A stretch of DNA of 64,000 nt from Gemmatimonadota bacterium. GTDB taxonomy: Bacteria > ARS69. The stretch is taken from NCBI GenBank assembly GCA_030747075.1, contig JASLLL010000003.1, forward strand, positions 1-64,000, written 5' to 3'. The position numbers and the translations under genes are program-made. Shown here piece by piece: positions 43,122-51,396 of the stretch (positions are counted from its first letter, which is position 1; every line of letters starts with the position of its first letter). The notes beneath the pieces were generated by a model. The model saw only the letters and a list, made by a program, of their open reading frames with translations. It was not told where the DNA came from and ran no database searches.

Positions 43122-44519
43122 GTGACCGAGGAGTTCGCTGCGGGAGGATTGAGCGAGGGCATCTCGCACGGGAGCGCGTCTGACCGCCTTCCCGTGGTGG
43201 CCATCGTCGGTTTGCCGAATGTGGGCAAGTCTACGCTCTTCAACCGCATCGTGAAGAGTCGGCTGGCGGTGGTCGACGACCAACCCGGCGTCACCCGAGA
43301 TCGAAACTACGCGCCTGCGGAGTGGGGCGGGCGTGGGTTCTGGCTGGTCGATACCGGCGGCATGACTTTCGAAGACGGCCTGGGCATGGACCCGGCCATC
43401 CAGGAACAGGTGGAACTGGCCATCGAAGAGGCGGACCTGGTGGTGTTCGTGCTGGACGCCCGGGTGGGAGCGACGGCAGAGGACGAAGAGGCTTTTCGCC
43501 TGCTGCGAAGGACGGGGCGGCGCGTGCTGGTGGCGGCGAACAAGGCGGACGACGGGGAGGCCGCCTGGGATGTGGCATCGATTGATGTAGGAGGGGTGGG
43601 CGAAATCGTACCCATCTCCGCGATGGCCGGGCGCGGAATCGGAGACTTCCTGGACCGGGTGGTGGCGCATCTTCCCCCGGAGGAGCCGTCCCCGGAGGCG
43701 ATCCCGGGAGAGGTGGCGCTGGCAGTCGTCGGTCGTCCCAATGTGGGCAAGTCTTCCCTGGTGAACTCACTGGTGGGGACGCGCAAGATGATTGTGAGCG
43801 AAGTCGCCGGGACGACGCGAGACGCCATCGACACGATTGTCGAGAGAGACGGCACGCGCTTTCGCATCATCGATACGGCGGGGCTTCGACGGCGTGGCCG
43901 AATCTCGCGCGGCGTGGAGTACTGGTCCGCGCTTCGCGCAATGCGTGCCCTCGAACGCTGCGATGTCGCCGCTGTGCTCTTCGACGCCACCGAGGGGATC
44001 ACCGATCAGGATGTGAAGATCGTGGGAGAGGCCATTTCGCGGCGGAAGGGCATCGTGCTGGTGATGAACAAATGGGATGCCGTGGAGAAGGATCACCATG
44101 TGGCAGAACGATTCGCGGAGCGCGTCGCCTGGCACTTCCCGTTTCTGGAGGACGCGCCACTCATTCACTCTTCCGCGCTGACGGGACGCCGCGTGGATCG
44201 ACTGCTGCCGGAGGTGGCGCGGCTGGCGGCACTGAGAGCTCGCCGGATTCCGACGGCGGAGGTCAACCGGGTGATCGAGAGACTCGTTGCGGAGAATCCC
44301 CCTCCCTCGGGGCGGTCGTCACGCACGACCCGCATTCTCTACGCGACCCAGGTCGGGGCTTCCCCTCCGCAGTTCGTGGTGTTCGTGAATCGCCCGAAGA
44401 ACCTGGAGGGGCATTACCACCGATTCCTGGAAAACCGCCTGAAGAAGGATCTCGGGTTCACGGGGGTCCCGGTGGAGGTCGTCCTTCGCCAGCGAAAGAG
44501 CAGGGAGCGGGATCGATGA
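43122..44519 (+). CDS. der: Ribosome-associated GTPase Der (EngA)
   Basis: Double-GTPase needed for 50S maturation. G-domain 1 (about 22-185) begins VVAIVGLPNVGKSTLFNRI with DTGG and NKAD; G-domain 2 (about 197-370) has VVGRPNVGKSSLVNSLVG, DTAGLRRRGR and NKWD. A KH-like domain follows (RILYATQVGASPPQFVVFVN). Product 465 residues. GTG at 43122 is chosen because AAGGGAG lies 7 bases upstream; the frame is open further but without homology. Its stop overlaps plsY by ATGA. Confidence 0.95.
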   Translation: MTEEFAAGGLSEGISHGSASDRLPVVAIVGLPNVGKSTLFNRIVKSRLAVVDDQPGVTRDRNYAPAEWGGRGFWLVDTGGMTFEDGLGMDPAIQEQVELAIEEADLVVFVLDARVGATAEDEEAFRLLRRTGRRVLVAANKADDGEAAWDVASIDVGGVGEIVPISAMAGRGIGDFLDRVVAHLPPEEPSPEAIPGEVALAVVGRPNVGKSSLVNSLVGTRKMIVSEVAGTTRDAIDTIVERDGTRFRIIDTAGLRRRGRISRGVEYWSALRAMRALERCDVAAVLFDATEGITDQDVKIVGEAISRRKGIVLVMNKWDAVEKDHHVAERFAERVAWHFPFLEDAPLIHSSALTGRRVDRLLPEVARLAALRARRIPTAEVNRVIERLVAENPPPSGRSSRTTRILYATQVGASPPQFVVFVNRPKNLEGHYHRFLENRLKKDLGFTGVPVEVVLRQRKSRERDR

Positions 44520-45127
44520 AGGGGCTCTTGATGCTTCTGGCGTATCTCGTGGGGTCGATTCCATTCTCCGATCTTGCGGGGCGACTGCGTGGCGTGAATC
44601 TCCGCGAGCACGGCAGCGGAAACCTGGGCGCCACCAACGCCATCCGCATTCTCGGGCCGGGCGTCGGTATCCCGGTCCTCGGGCTGGATGTGCTGAAGGG
44701 TGTGGTGGCGACGACCCTGATTCCCGCCGTGGTGGAGGGTGGTGTCGCCCCGGACACGCGTGTGCTTTGCGCGGCGGCCGCCGTGGCGGGTCATGTCTGG
44801 CCGGTCTTCGCGCGCTTCCGTGGCGGGAAGGGGGTCGCGACCGCCGGGGGAGCATTCCTCGGACTGGCGCCTGTCGCGACGGGGATTGCGACCGGCGCGT
44901 TCGTGGTGGTGGTGCTGCTTTCCCGGTATGTCTCGGTGGCTTCGATGGTGGCGGCGGTGGTGCTGGCGGCTTCGATTATTCGCCTGGGTGCGGCGGCTCC
45001 CGTGATGGCCGGTGGGCTGGCCGTGGCGGCGCTGGTGATTGTGCGGCATCGGGAGAATGTGCGTCGCCTGGCAACCGGGACAGAGAACCGCGTGAGCTTC
45101 CGCCGTCGAAAAGGGGACGGCTCATGA
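44516..45127 (+). CDS. plsY: Glycerol-3-phosphate acyltransferase PlsY
   Basis: Integral membrane enzyme acylating glycerol 3-phosphate from acyl-phosphate, the first step of phospholipid synthesis. The 203-residue product has about five membrane helices and the conserved loops GSIPFSDLAGRL, HGSGNLGATNAIRILG, AGHVWPVFARFRGGKGVAT and HRENVRRLATGTENR. It overlaps der and gpsA by 4 bp each. The neighbouring gpsA makes its substrate, so plsY-gpsA form a phospholipid-precursor pair behind der, a common arrangement. Confidence 0.95.
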   Translation: MKGLLMLLAYLVGSIPFSDLAGRLRGVNLREHGSGNLGATNAIRILGPGVGIPVLGLDVLKGVVATTLIPAVVEGGVAPDTRVLCAAAAVAGHVWPVFARFRGGKGVATAGGAFLGLAPVATGIATGAFVVVVLLSRYVSVASMVAAVVLAASIIRLGAAAPVMAGGLAVAALVIVRHRENVRRLATGTENRVSFRRRKGDGS

Positions 45128-46113
45128 GCGTGAGCGTCTTCGGCGCGGGAAGCTGGGGAACGGCGCTGGCTGCGGTTCTCGCGGGGAATGGGGTGCCGAC
45201 CGTGCTCTGGGCGCGTCGGGCGGATGCGGCGGAGAGGATCTCGCGGGAACACTGCAATGCGGCGTACCTGCCGGGCGTGGAACTCCCCGCGGAGCTGGAG
45301 GTCACGGCAGAGATCGCCCGGGCCGCCGAGGCGTCCGAGTGGGTACTGGCCGTTCCAACCGGCTCCGTCCGCGGAGTCCTGGCCGACGCGGTGGCGTGCT
45401 GCGCTCCCGGTTCGGCGATCTGTGCGGCCAAGGGCTACGAGCCGGATTCGCGGAAGCGTATGTCGGAAGTTCTGGCGGAAGAACTTCCGGGGAGTGCGGG
45501 AGTGGCGGTTCTTGCCGGACCGAGCCATGCGGAAGAGGTGGGCCGGGGGATTCCCACGACGGTGGTGGTCGCGTCTCTGCGCGCGGATACGCAGACAACC
45601 TTCCAGCAGCTCTTTCATTCGCAGGCCTTCCGGGTCTACACGAACGGAGATCTCGTCGGAGTGGAGACCGCCGCGTCGCTGAAGAATGTGATCGCGATTG
45701 CTGCCGGGATCTGTGACGGACTCGGTTTCGGCGACAACACCAAGGGCGCACTCCTCACCCGGGGCCTGGCAGAAATGTCGCGCCTCGGAGCTGCGCTGGG
45801 TGCGGAGGAGGCCACCTTCTTCGGGTTGGCCGGGATTGGAGATCTGGTAACGACCTGCATGAGTCGCCACAGCCGGAATCGTCATCTGGGCGAACTCGTG
45901 GGGAAGGGCGCTGGCGTAGAGGATGCGGCCCGGGAAATCGGCATGGTCTCCGAAGGGGTCGGAACGACCCGCTCTGCCGTGGAGATTGCCGTGAACGCGG
46001 GAGTGGAACTGCCGATCACAAAGGCCGTGTCGGAAATCCTCTTTGCCGGGAAGGATCCCCGTGCAGCACTGGACGAACTGATGAGCCGGGACCCGAGAGC
46101 CGAGGCGGGTTGA
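45124..46113 (+). CDS. gpsA: Glycerol-3-phosphate dehydrogenase [NAD(P)+]
   Basis: Reduces dihydroxyacetone phosphate to sn-glycerol 3-phosphate for PlsY. Rossmann motif VFGAGSWGTALAAVLA (about 5-20), then LAGPSHAEEVGRGIPT, the catalytic-lysine region TAASLKNVIAIAAG and the C-terminal FFGLAGIGDLVTTCMSRHSR then NRHLGE. 329 residues, cytoplasmic. ATG at 45124 overlaps the plsY stop (ATGA). The 76 bp that follow hold only the ribosome site of the MerR gene. Confidence 0.96.
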   Translation: MSVSVFGAGSWGTALAAVLAGNGVPTVLWARRADAAERISREHCNAAYLPGVELPAELEVTAEIARAAEASEWVLAVPTGSVRGVLADAVACCAPGSAICAAKGYEPDSRKRMSEVLAEELPGSAGVAVLAGPSHAEEVGRGIPTTVVVASLRADTQTTFQQLFHSQAFRVYTNGDLVGVETAASLKNVIAIAAGICDGLGFGDNTKGALLTRGLAEMSRLGAALGAEEATFFGLAGIGDLVTTCMSRHSRNRHLGELVGKGAGVEDAAREIGMVSEGVGTTRSAVEIAVNAGVELPITKAVSEILFAGKDPRAALDELMSRDPRAEAG

Positions 46114-46189
46114 GGCAGGCAAACCACTTTTCCCACTGGCGCCCGGGTGGGGCGGCAGCTTAGTATCCGCGGGATCGGAGGTGGATGCC

Positions 46190-46543
46190 ATGGCCGGACG
46201 CACGGGGAAGATCTACTACTCCATCACCGAGGTGGCCGAGATGGCATCGGTGAAGCCGCATGTTCTGCGATACTGGGAGACGGAGTTCCCCGGGCTTGCT
46301 CCCCGCAAGAACCGCGCCGGGAACCGCACCTACCGCGATCGAGATGTCCAGCAGGTTCTCCTGATTCGCCGGCTCCTGCACGAAGACGGGTATACCATCA
46401 AGGGCGCGCGCAGGAAGATGAGGGAGAAGCGTGCGAAGGATCTCGATCAGATCGAGATTCCCTTTACGGACTCCCGAAGGAAGCAGGGGCTGACCGCGAT
46501 CCGGAAAGGTCTTGAGGATATTCTGGAGACCCTGTCCCCCTAG
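46190..46543 (+). CDS. MerR-family transcriptional regulator
   Basis: A 117-residue protein: N-terminal MerR winged helix (about 8-75, YYSITEVAEMASVKPHVLRY, WETEFPGLAPRKNRAGNRTY, RDRDVQQVLLIRRLLHE) then a helical dimerisation region (about 80-115). No ligand-binding domain or metal cysteines are present, so a cofactor-independent HspR/MlrA-like regulator is likely. ATG at 46190 has GGAGGTGG about 5 bases upstream; a GTG at 46181 would add three residues. Follows gpsA in the same direction and precedes a tRNA. Targets unknown. Confidence 0.88.
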   Translation: MAGRTGKIYYSITEVAEMASVKPHVLRYWETEFPGLAPRKNRAGNRTYRDRDVQQVLLIRRLLHEDGYTIKGARRKMREKRAKDLDQIEIPFTDSRRKQGLTAIRKGLEDILETLSP

Positions 46544-46641
46544 TGTTCCCCGGCGCCTGCTGATGAGCCCGCGTGGCCTGTCGTGTGGAAGCACACTCCC
46601 GCCGGTCGGCCGGGCCGCCTTCGAATCGGCGTGGTTTGCGC

Positions 46642-46670
46642 TTGAACAGCATCCGTTCGGGCAGTAAGTT
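46642..46670 (+). promoter_or_regulatory. Candidate promoter for tRNA-Pro(GGG)
   Basis: TTGAAC at 46642-46647 and TAAGTT at 46665-46670, 17-bp spacer, 22 bases before the mature tRNA. The rest of the 149-bp gap after the MerR gene shows nothing else. Confidence 0.55.
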
Positions 46671-46692
46671 CGCTTCCGCCTCTTTCGTGGGT

Positions 46693-46770
46693 CGGGGCGT
46701 GGCGCAGCCCGGTTAGCGCGCGTGCTTGGGGTGCACGAGGTCGCTGGTTCAAATCCAGTCGCCCCGACCA
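46693..46770 (+). tRNA. tRNA-Pro (anticodon GGG)
   Basis: Acceptor CGGGGCG/CGCCCCG, anticodon stem CGTGC/GCACG around TTGGGGT (anticodon GGG, reads CCC and CCU), T-arm CTGG TTCAAAT CCAG, discriminator A, encoded CCA. Nearly identical acceptor and D-arm to tRNA-Pro(CGG) at 48.9 kb. The 61 bases to surE hold a GC hairpin without a U-run. Confidence 0.95.
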
Positions 46771-46831
46771 TTATCCTGCGGTATGACGAGACACTTCCTC
46801 TCCGGCACCGCCGGGAAGTTCCGGGGGTCCA

Positions 46832-47593
46832 TTGAGAATTCTCCTGACCAACGATGACGGCATTCTGGCCCGCGGCATTCGCATCCTCGGGGAGGCGCTT
46901 CGCGATGCGGGTCATGATCTCACCATTGTGGCTCCGGATCGCGAGCAGAGCGCGTCCAGTCACTCGATCACCCTCGACAGACCGCTGCGCATTCACGAGG
47001 TCGAAGACGGCGTCTATACGGTGGATGGAACGCCGACGGATTGCGTTCTTGTGGGTCGGCACGGAGTACTGCGCGGGGACCCGGATCTGATCGTCTCGGG
47101 GATCAACCACGGCCCGAATATGGGCGAGGATGTCACCTACTCGGGGACGGTTGCCGCAGCGTTTGAAGGAGCCATTCTCGGGATCCCTGCGGTCGCCGCA
47201 TCCATGAAGGACCGCGAACACGGGGACTACAAAGCGGCGGCGCGCTTTGTGGCGGATCTTGTGGGGCGGCTTCCCGCCGGAGTCGGAGGGAGACCGCCGC
47301 TTCTGAATGTGAACTTCCCGCCGGGTTCAGCCGATGATTGGGGTCGCGGACGGATCACCCGCCTTGGGACGAGAGCCTACTCGGACGAGATCATCGAGAA
47401 GTTGGATCCTCGTGGCCGGAAGTACTTCTGGATCGGTGGAGCGGAGCCGGAATGGGTTGGAGAGCAGGACTCGGACTTCTCGGTGGTGAACTCCGGTGGG
47501 GTCTCCATCACCCCGCTTCATCTGGACTTGACGGATGAAGAGGCTCGCGAGGCGCTCATCCAGGCGGAAGCGGCCCGCGGGGGCAAGGAATGA
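46832..47593 (+). CDS. surE: 5'/3'-nucleotidase SurE
   Basis: Stationary-phase survival phosphatase acting on nucleoside monophosphates. Metal-site motifs LLTNDDGILARGI (residues 4-16), the SASSHSITLDRPLRI block and VSGINHGPNMGEDVTYSGTV are complete; 253 residues, cytoplasmic. TTG at 46832 starts the family homology (MRILLTNDDG). The stop overlaps pcm by 4 bp, reproducing the surE-pcm operon known from E. coli, where the two genes support survival under stress. Confidence 0.95.
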   Translation: MRILLTNDDGILARGIRILGEALRDAGHDLTIVAPDREQSASSHSITLDRPLRIHEVEDGVYTVDGTPTDCVLVGRHGVLRGDPDLIVSGINHGPNMGEDVTYSGTVAAAFEGAILGIPAVAASMKDREHGDYKAAARFVADLVGRLPAGVGGRPPLLNVNFPPGSADDWGRGRITRLGTRAYSDEIIEKLDPRGRKYFWIGGAEPEWVGEQDSDFSVVNSGGVSITPLHLDLTDEEAREALIQAEAARGGKE

Positions 47594-48270
47594 TTCCGCA
47601 CGGCAGAACACCGGCGAGCCGGGACGATCTGAGCGGCGCACGCAGCGAAATGGTGCGTGCACAGCTGCTGGAGCGGGGAATCGAGGATGAATCCGTCCTG
47701 GCTGCCATGGAGAAAGTACCCCGCCACCGATTCCTCGATCCTGCGCTCCGGAGTCGTGCTTACGGCGACCACGCACTTCCCATCGGGTCAGGCCAGACTA
47801 TTTCGCAACCGTACATGGTGGCGCTGATGACGGCGTGCCTCCGTCTGAAGGGTGGCGAGAAGATCTTGGAGATCGGCACGGGGTCGGGATACCAGGCAGC
47901 GATTCTGGCGGAGTTTACGCCAAGGGTGTTCACCATCGAGAGACACGCGGTACTGGCCCGGTCGGCGGCGGCTGTGCTGGCGGAGCTGGGATGCGGAAAT
48001 GTCATCACGAAGACCGGCGACGGAAGCCGCGGATGGCCGGAGCACGCTCCCTATGACCGCATCATTGTGACGGCCGGGGCACCGGTCGTTCCGGACTCGC
48101 TGACGGACCAGCTTTCGTCGAAGGGTGGTATTCTGGTGATTCCCGTGGGGGACCGCCAGATCCAGAGCCTCGTCGCGCACGAGAGGAAAGGCTCTCGTGT
48201 TTCGGTACGAACTCTCTGCGACTGCGCCTTCGTTCCGCTGCTGGGTCTGGAAGGATGGGACGCGCCATGA
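47590..48270 (+). CDS. pcm: Protein-L-isoaspartate O-methyltransferase
   Basis: SAM-dependent repair enzyme that methylates L-isoaspartyl residues in aged proteins. 226 residues. Hallmarks: the VPRHRFLDPALRSRAYGDHA block, LPIGSGQTISQPYMVALMT, SAM motif ILEIGTGSGYQAAILAE and DRIIVTAGAP. ATG overlaps the surE stop. Its own stop overlaps the next gene, giving a three-gene unit. Confidence 0.96.
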   Translation: MIPHGRTPASRDDLSGARSEMVRAQLLERGIEDESVLAAMEKVPRHRFLDPALRSRAYGDHALPIGSGQTISQPYMVALMTACLRLKGGEKILEIGTGSGYQAAILAEFTPRVFTIERHAVLARSAAAVLAELGCGNVITKTGDGSRGWPEHAPYDRIIVTAGAPVVPDSLTDQLSSKGGILVIPVGDRQIQSLVAHERKGSRVSVRTLCDCAFVPLLGLEGWDAP

Positions 48271-48866
48271 AGCTCCGCGTTGTCCGTCGTCTTTACGATT
48301 GGGTGATGGGCTGGGCGGAGACGCGCTGGGCCACCCCAGCGCTGGCCGTTCACGCAACCACCGAATCTTTCGTCTTCCCGATACCGGTCGATCCGCTGCT
48401 GATGGCTCTGGCCATGTCGGAACCGCGTCGCGCCCTGCGCTTTGCACTGGTGGCGTCGGTCTTCTCCGTGGCGGGCGGACTCCTTGGGTACGCCATCGGC
48501 TACGGTGCGTATGAGGCGATCGGTGCCCGGATCATCGCCGGGTTGGGCTACGAGACCCAATTCCTGACTTTACAGGAGAACTTCGGCGAGTATACTTTCC
48601 TCGCGATTTTCGCGGCCGGATTCACGCCCCTTCCGTACAAGGTCTTTACGATTGCGGCGGGAACCTGCGCGGTCCCGCTGGGGCCGTTTTTTATGGCGTC
48701 CGTGCTGTCGAGATCGGCGAGGTTTTTCCTGGTGGCGTGGCTCATCCGTCGGTTTGGACCGGCGGTGCGAGAGAAGATTGAACGCTATTTCGATCTCTTC
48801 GCGTTCGCGTTTCTGGCGCTTCTCGTGGGGGGTTTCTTCCTCGTGAAGCTGGGGATCGACCACTAG
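48267..48866 (+). CDS. YqaA-type DedA/SNARE-associated membrane protein
   Basis: A 199-residue integral membrane protein of the DedA-like YqaA family: ATESFVFPIPVDPLLMAL-type N-terminus (here preceded by WATPALAVHATTESF), a GGLLGYAIGYGAYEAIG glycine-rich loop, AGFTPLPYKVFTIAAG and a basic SRSARFFLVAWLIRRFGP. Relatives are flippase- or transporter-like; the function here is unknown. ATG at 48267 overlaps the pcm stop by 4 bp; another ATG at 48255 would add four residues. Ends 14 bp before tRNA-Pro(CGG), and a TAGAAT at 48864-48869 may be that tRNA's -10 box. Confidence 0.88.
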   Translation: MKLRVVRRLYDWVMGWAETRWATPALAVHATTESFVFPIPVDPLLMALAMSEPRRALRFALVASVFSVAGGLLGYAIGYGAYEAIGARIIAGLGYETQFLTLQENFGEYTFLAIFAAGFTPLPYKVFTIAAGTCAVPLGPFFMASVLSRSARFFLVAWLIRRFGPAVREKIERYFDLFAFAFLALLVGGFFLVKLGIDH

Positions 48867-48880
48867 AATCAGCAGTAGGT

Positions 48881-48958
48881 CGGGGTGTGGCGCAGTCCGG
48901 TTAGCGCGCCTGCTTCGGGAGCAGGAGGCCGGAGGTTCGAATCCTCTCACCCCGACCA
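48881..48958 (+). tRNA. tRNA-Pro (anticodon CGG)
   Basis: Acceptor CGGGGTG/CACCCCG, anticodon stem CCTGC/GCAGG around TTCGGGA (anticodon CGG, reads CCG), T-arm GAGG TTCGAAT CCTC, discriminator A, encoded CCA. Followed 28 bp later by apt. Confidence 0.95.
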
Positions 48959-48986
48959 TTTCCCGTTTGCGTTTCCGGAGGTTCGC

Positions 48987-49511
48987 ATGGAATCCGCCGA
49001 GCGCCTGAGAGCCGCCATTCGCGAAATCCCGGACTTCCCCACCCCGGGGATTGGCTTTAAGGACATCACCACACTTCTGGCGAGCCCGGCCTGCTTCCGG
49101 GAGTCGCTGGACCTCCTGCAGGAACGGTGGACGGGCGAAAAGCTGGATGCCATCGCGGGGATTGAGGCGCGCGGCTTCATTTTCGGAGCCGCTCTTGCAG
49201 ACCGGATGGCGCTCCCCTTCATTCCGCTCCGCAAGCCGGGGAAGCTCCCGGCCGAGACCATCGCGGTGTCCTACGAACTGGAGTACGGAAAGGACTCGCT
49301 GGAGATGCACGCCGACGCCGTCTCCAAGGGCGGGAGAATCCTCATCGTGGATGACCTGCTGGCGACGGGCGGAACAGCCGCGGCTGCGGGTCGCCTCATC
49401 CGTGAAGCGGGCGGCGCGGTTGCGGGATTTGCGTTCCTCGTCCATCTCTCGTTCCTCCCGGGAGCGGACGGGCTGGGGGATGCGCCCGTGCAGTCCCTCG
49501 TGACCTACTGA
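48987..49511 (+). CDS. apt: Adenine phosphoribosyltransferase
   Basis: Salvages adenine to AMP with PRPP. 174 residues with the type-I PRTase fold: IREIPDFPTPGIGFKDITTL at the N-terminus, the GIEARGFIFGAALA loop, the FIPLRKPGKLPAETI flexible region and the PRPP motif ILIVDDLLATGGTAAAA (about 112-128). ATG at 48987 has GGAGG 5 bases upstream. It directly follows tRNA-Pro with only 28 bp between, so it may share its promoter. Confidence 0.95.
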   Translation: MESAERLRAAIREIPDFPTPGIGFKDITTLLASPACFRESLDLLQERWTGEKLDAIAGIEARGFIFGAALADRMALPFIPLRKPGKLPAETIAVSYELEYGKDSLEMHADAVSKGGRILIVDDLLATGGTAAAAGRLIREAGGAVAGFAFLVHLSFLPGADGLGDAPVQSLVTY

Positions 49512-49530
49512 ATCCGGGGAGAAGCGGACG

Positions 49531-50499
49531 GTGCGAGTCTCCCTCCCGGGGTTGGGGTCGCTCCTCGCGTGGATGATGTTCACTCCGGCGCCCGGTGCCG
49601 TCGCCCCGGCGCTGGCGGATTCGGGAGAAGGAGAGACGGAAGTGGCGGAACGAGGCGGCTGGAATCCCCTGACCGACGCGCAGCGATCCGTCCTTGCAGA
49701 CGGGGGCACCGAACCCGCGTTCAGCGGGGAGTTTCTGGATCATCACGATCCCGGCACTTTCGTCTGTGCGCGGTGTGATTCGCCGCTCTTCGCTTCGGGG
49801 ACGAAGTTCGATTCGGGCAGCGGGTGGCCCAGCTTTGACGAAGCTCTTCCGGGAGCGGTCGCGGAGCACCCGGGTTCAGATGGGCGACGGACGGAGATTC
49901 GATGCGCCGCTTGCGACGGCCATCTGGGGCATGTCTTTCGCGGCGAACACATGACGAAGCAGAATACCCGCCATTGTGTGAACTCGCTGGCATTGGGGTT
50001 CGAGTCGGATTCTCGAAGGAGTGCCTACTTCGCTGGCGGGTGCTTCTGGGGCGTGGAACACTTCCTGCAGCAGATGGATGGCGTGCTCTCCGTAGAGTCC
50101 GGATACATGGGCGGGGGGGTGGCATTTCCCACCTACAAACAGGTCTGCTCGGGAGAAACCGGCCACGCGGAGGCGGTCCGCGTTTTTTACGACCCGGAGC
50201 GGGTTTCATTTCGCGAACTGGCCCGACGGTTTTTTGAAATCCACGATCCTGCGCAACTCGATCGCCAGGGTCCGGACATCGGGAGCCAGTATCGATCCGC
50301 GGTTTTTGCCACCAGTGAGGCCGAGGCCGCCGTCGTGGCGGAGTTGAGCGAGGCACTTCGCGCCCGAGGTTACAAGGTGACGACCGAAGTTTCCCCTGCA
50401 CGCCTCTTCTGGCCCGCAGAAGCGGTTCATCAGGACTACTACGAGCGCACCGGGAAGGCCCCCTACTGCCACGCGCCGGAGAATCGCTTCGAAGACTGA
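49531..50499 (+). CDS. Exported MsrB-MsrA fusion methionine sulfoxide reductase
   Basis: A 322-residue bifunctional repair enzyme with an N-terminal hydrophobic export signal (about 1-30, SLLAWMMFTPAPGAVAPALA), hence probably periplasmic. The MsrB domain (about 43-160) comes first: zinc CxxC pairs in CARCDSPLF and CAACDGHLGH, WPSFDEALPG, and the catalytic Cys in RHCVNSLAL. The MsrA domain (about 165-320) follows with no visible linker: AYFAGGCFWGVEHFLQQ with its catalytic Cys, GYMGGG, TGHAEAVRV, and DIGSQYRSAVF. PilB-type fusions usually have MsrA first. GTG at 49531, 19 bp after apt. Confidence 0.93.
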   Translation: MRVSLPGLGSLLAWMMFTPAPGAVAPALADSGEGETEVAERGGWNPLTDAQRSVLADGGTEPAFSGEFLDHHDPGTFVCARCDSPLFASGTKFDSGSGWPSFDEALPGAVAEHPGSDGRRTEIRCAACDGHLGHVFRGEHMTKQNTRHCVNSLALGFESDSRRSAYFAGGCFWGVEHFLQQMDGVLSVESGYMGGGVAFPTYKQVCSGETGHAEAVRVFYDPERVSFRELARRFFEIHDPAQLDRQGPDIGSQYRSAVFATSEAEAAVVAELSEALRARGYKVTTEVSPARLFWPAEAVHQDYYERTGKAPYCHAPENRFED

Positions 50500-50521
50500 C
50501 CTGCGCACCTTGAGCGGGTCT

Positions 50522-50550
50522 TTGACACCTTTGGCCGAAGGGTGGATAAT
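50522..50550 (+). promoter_or_regulatory. Near-consensus promoter upstream of kptA
   Basis: TTGACA at 50522-50527 (perfect -35) and GATAAT at 50545-50550 (five of six) with the ideal 17-bp spacer. This is the best promoter match I find in the window. It gives a leader of about 90 bases with small GC hairpins (e.g. GGGC/GCCC at about 50554-50566). Confidence 0.7.
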
Positions 50551-50646
50551 GTCGGGCTTCCTGCCCGGAGGCTCCGTATTCTGAAGGAAAGCGGAAGCTT
50601 CGGTCGCCGTTTGAACCGTACAGGGGTGTTTCCCCGGAGGTCGCTC

Positions 50647-51396
50647 ATGGACCCACGACTCGCCACCAGACTCAGCAAGTTTCTCTCTCTGGTGCTTCGC
50701 CACCGCCCGGAAGAATACGGTCTTCGCATGGATGCCGAGGGTTGGGTGGATCTTGAGGATCTGGTGGATGTGCTCGTGGCGGAGGACATCCTTGTCGAGG
50801 ACGGAGAGGAGATTGTGCGGGAGTTGGTGGAATCCTCGGATCGCCGCCGCTTCGGCCTTGAGGACGGACGCATCTGTGCGCTCTACGGACACTCGTCTCG
50901 CGTCTCGCTGGAGTATCCCGATGAGACGCCGCCGGAGACGCTCTACCACGGCTCTACCGTACCCGCCGCTCGAGAAGTGGGGGAAGCGGGCGTGCTGCCG
51001 ATGGGGCGGGCGTATGTGCACCTGTCCTCCACCGCAGAGGAAGCCCTAGCCGTCGGGGGGCGCCACACGGACCACCCGGTCGTGATTCTCGTGGACACGG
51101 GGGGTGCGCGGGAGGCGGGCGTATCGTTCCACCAGGCCAACGAACTGATCTGGCTTTGCGGATCCATCCCGGCGGACTGCTGCGAAGTGCCGGAACTCCC
51201 GGAGGAAGACCCCGTGGAGACTCGCGTGCGCGATCGCGGGCGAGGGCGGAGGGACCGCGAGCCTCGTGAGCACAGCCCCCGGCCTTCCCGTCCGGAGGCT
51301 GTCTCTCCGGCCACCTCGTCGCCGGAACCGGAGGAGAAGCCGGGGCCGGGGGAGTTCAGTCCGCGGAAGCGAAAGAAGGCTGTTCGTCGGCGATAG
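50647..51396 (+). CDS. kptA: KptA/Tpt1-type RNA 2'-phosphotransferase (altered active-site position)
   Basis: A 249-residue Tpt1/KptA-family protein. The family removes a 2'-phosphate from RNA by ADP-ribosylation with NAD+; its bacterial role is unclear. N-terminal winged-helix-like lobe: LSKFLSLVLRHRPEEYGLRM (with the Arg-His pair) and EGWVDLEDLV. C-terminal NAD lobe: LYHGSTVPAAREVG, GRAYVHLSST and VVILVDTGGAREAG. In the segment GRICALYGHSSR, Cys77 stands where relatives have Arg (IRAxxGHS). Residues about 195-249 are a Pro/Arg/Glu-rich, probably disordered tail ending KRKKAVRRR. ATG at 50647 has GGAGG 5 bases upstream. Monocistronic with a strong promoter. Confidence 0.9.
   Translation: MDPRLATRLSKFLSLVLRHRPEEYGLRMDAEGWVDLEDLVDVLVAEDILVEDGEEIVRELVESSDRRRFGLEDGRICALYGHSSRVSLEYPDETPPETLYHGSTVPAAREVGEAGVLPMGRAYVHLSSTAEEALAVGGRHTDHPVVILVDTGGAREAGVSFHQANELIWLCGSIPADCCEVPELPEEDPVETRVRDRGRGRRDREPREHSPRPSRPEAVSPATSSPEPEEKPGPGEFSPRKRKKAVRRR

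Noticed and set aside
46771-46831. CCGGC/GCCGG hairpin between tRNA-Pro(GGG) and surE
   Set aside because: No U-tract and a 3-base bulge; could be chance in GC-rich DNA.
48841-48869. Promoter for tRNA-Pro(CGG)
   Set aside because: TAGAAT at 48864 is a good -10, but the base composition 17 bp upstream (TCGTGA) is a poor -35, so I did not list it as a feature.
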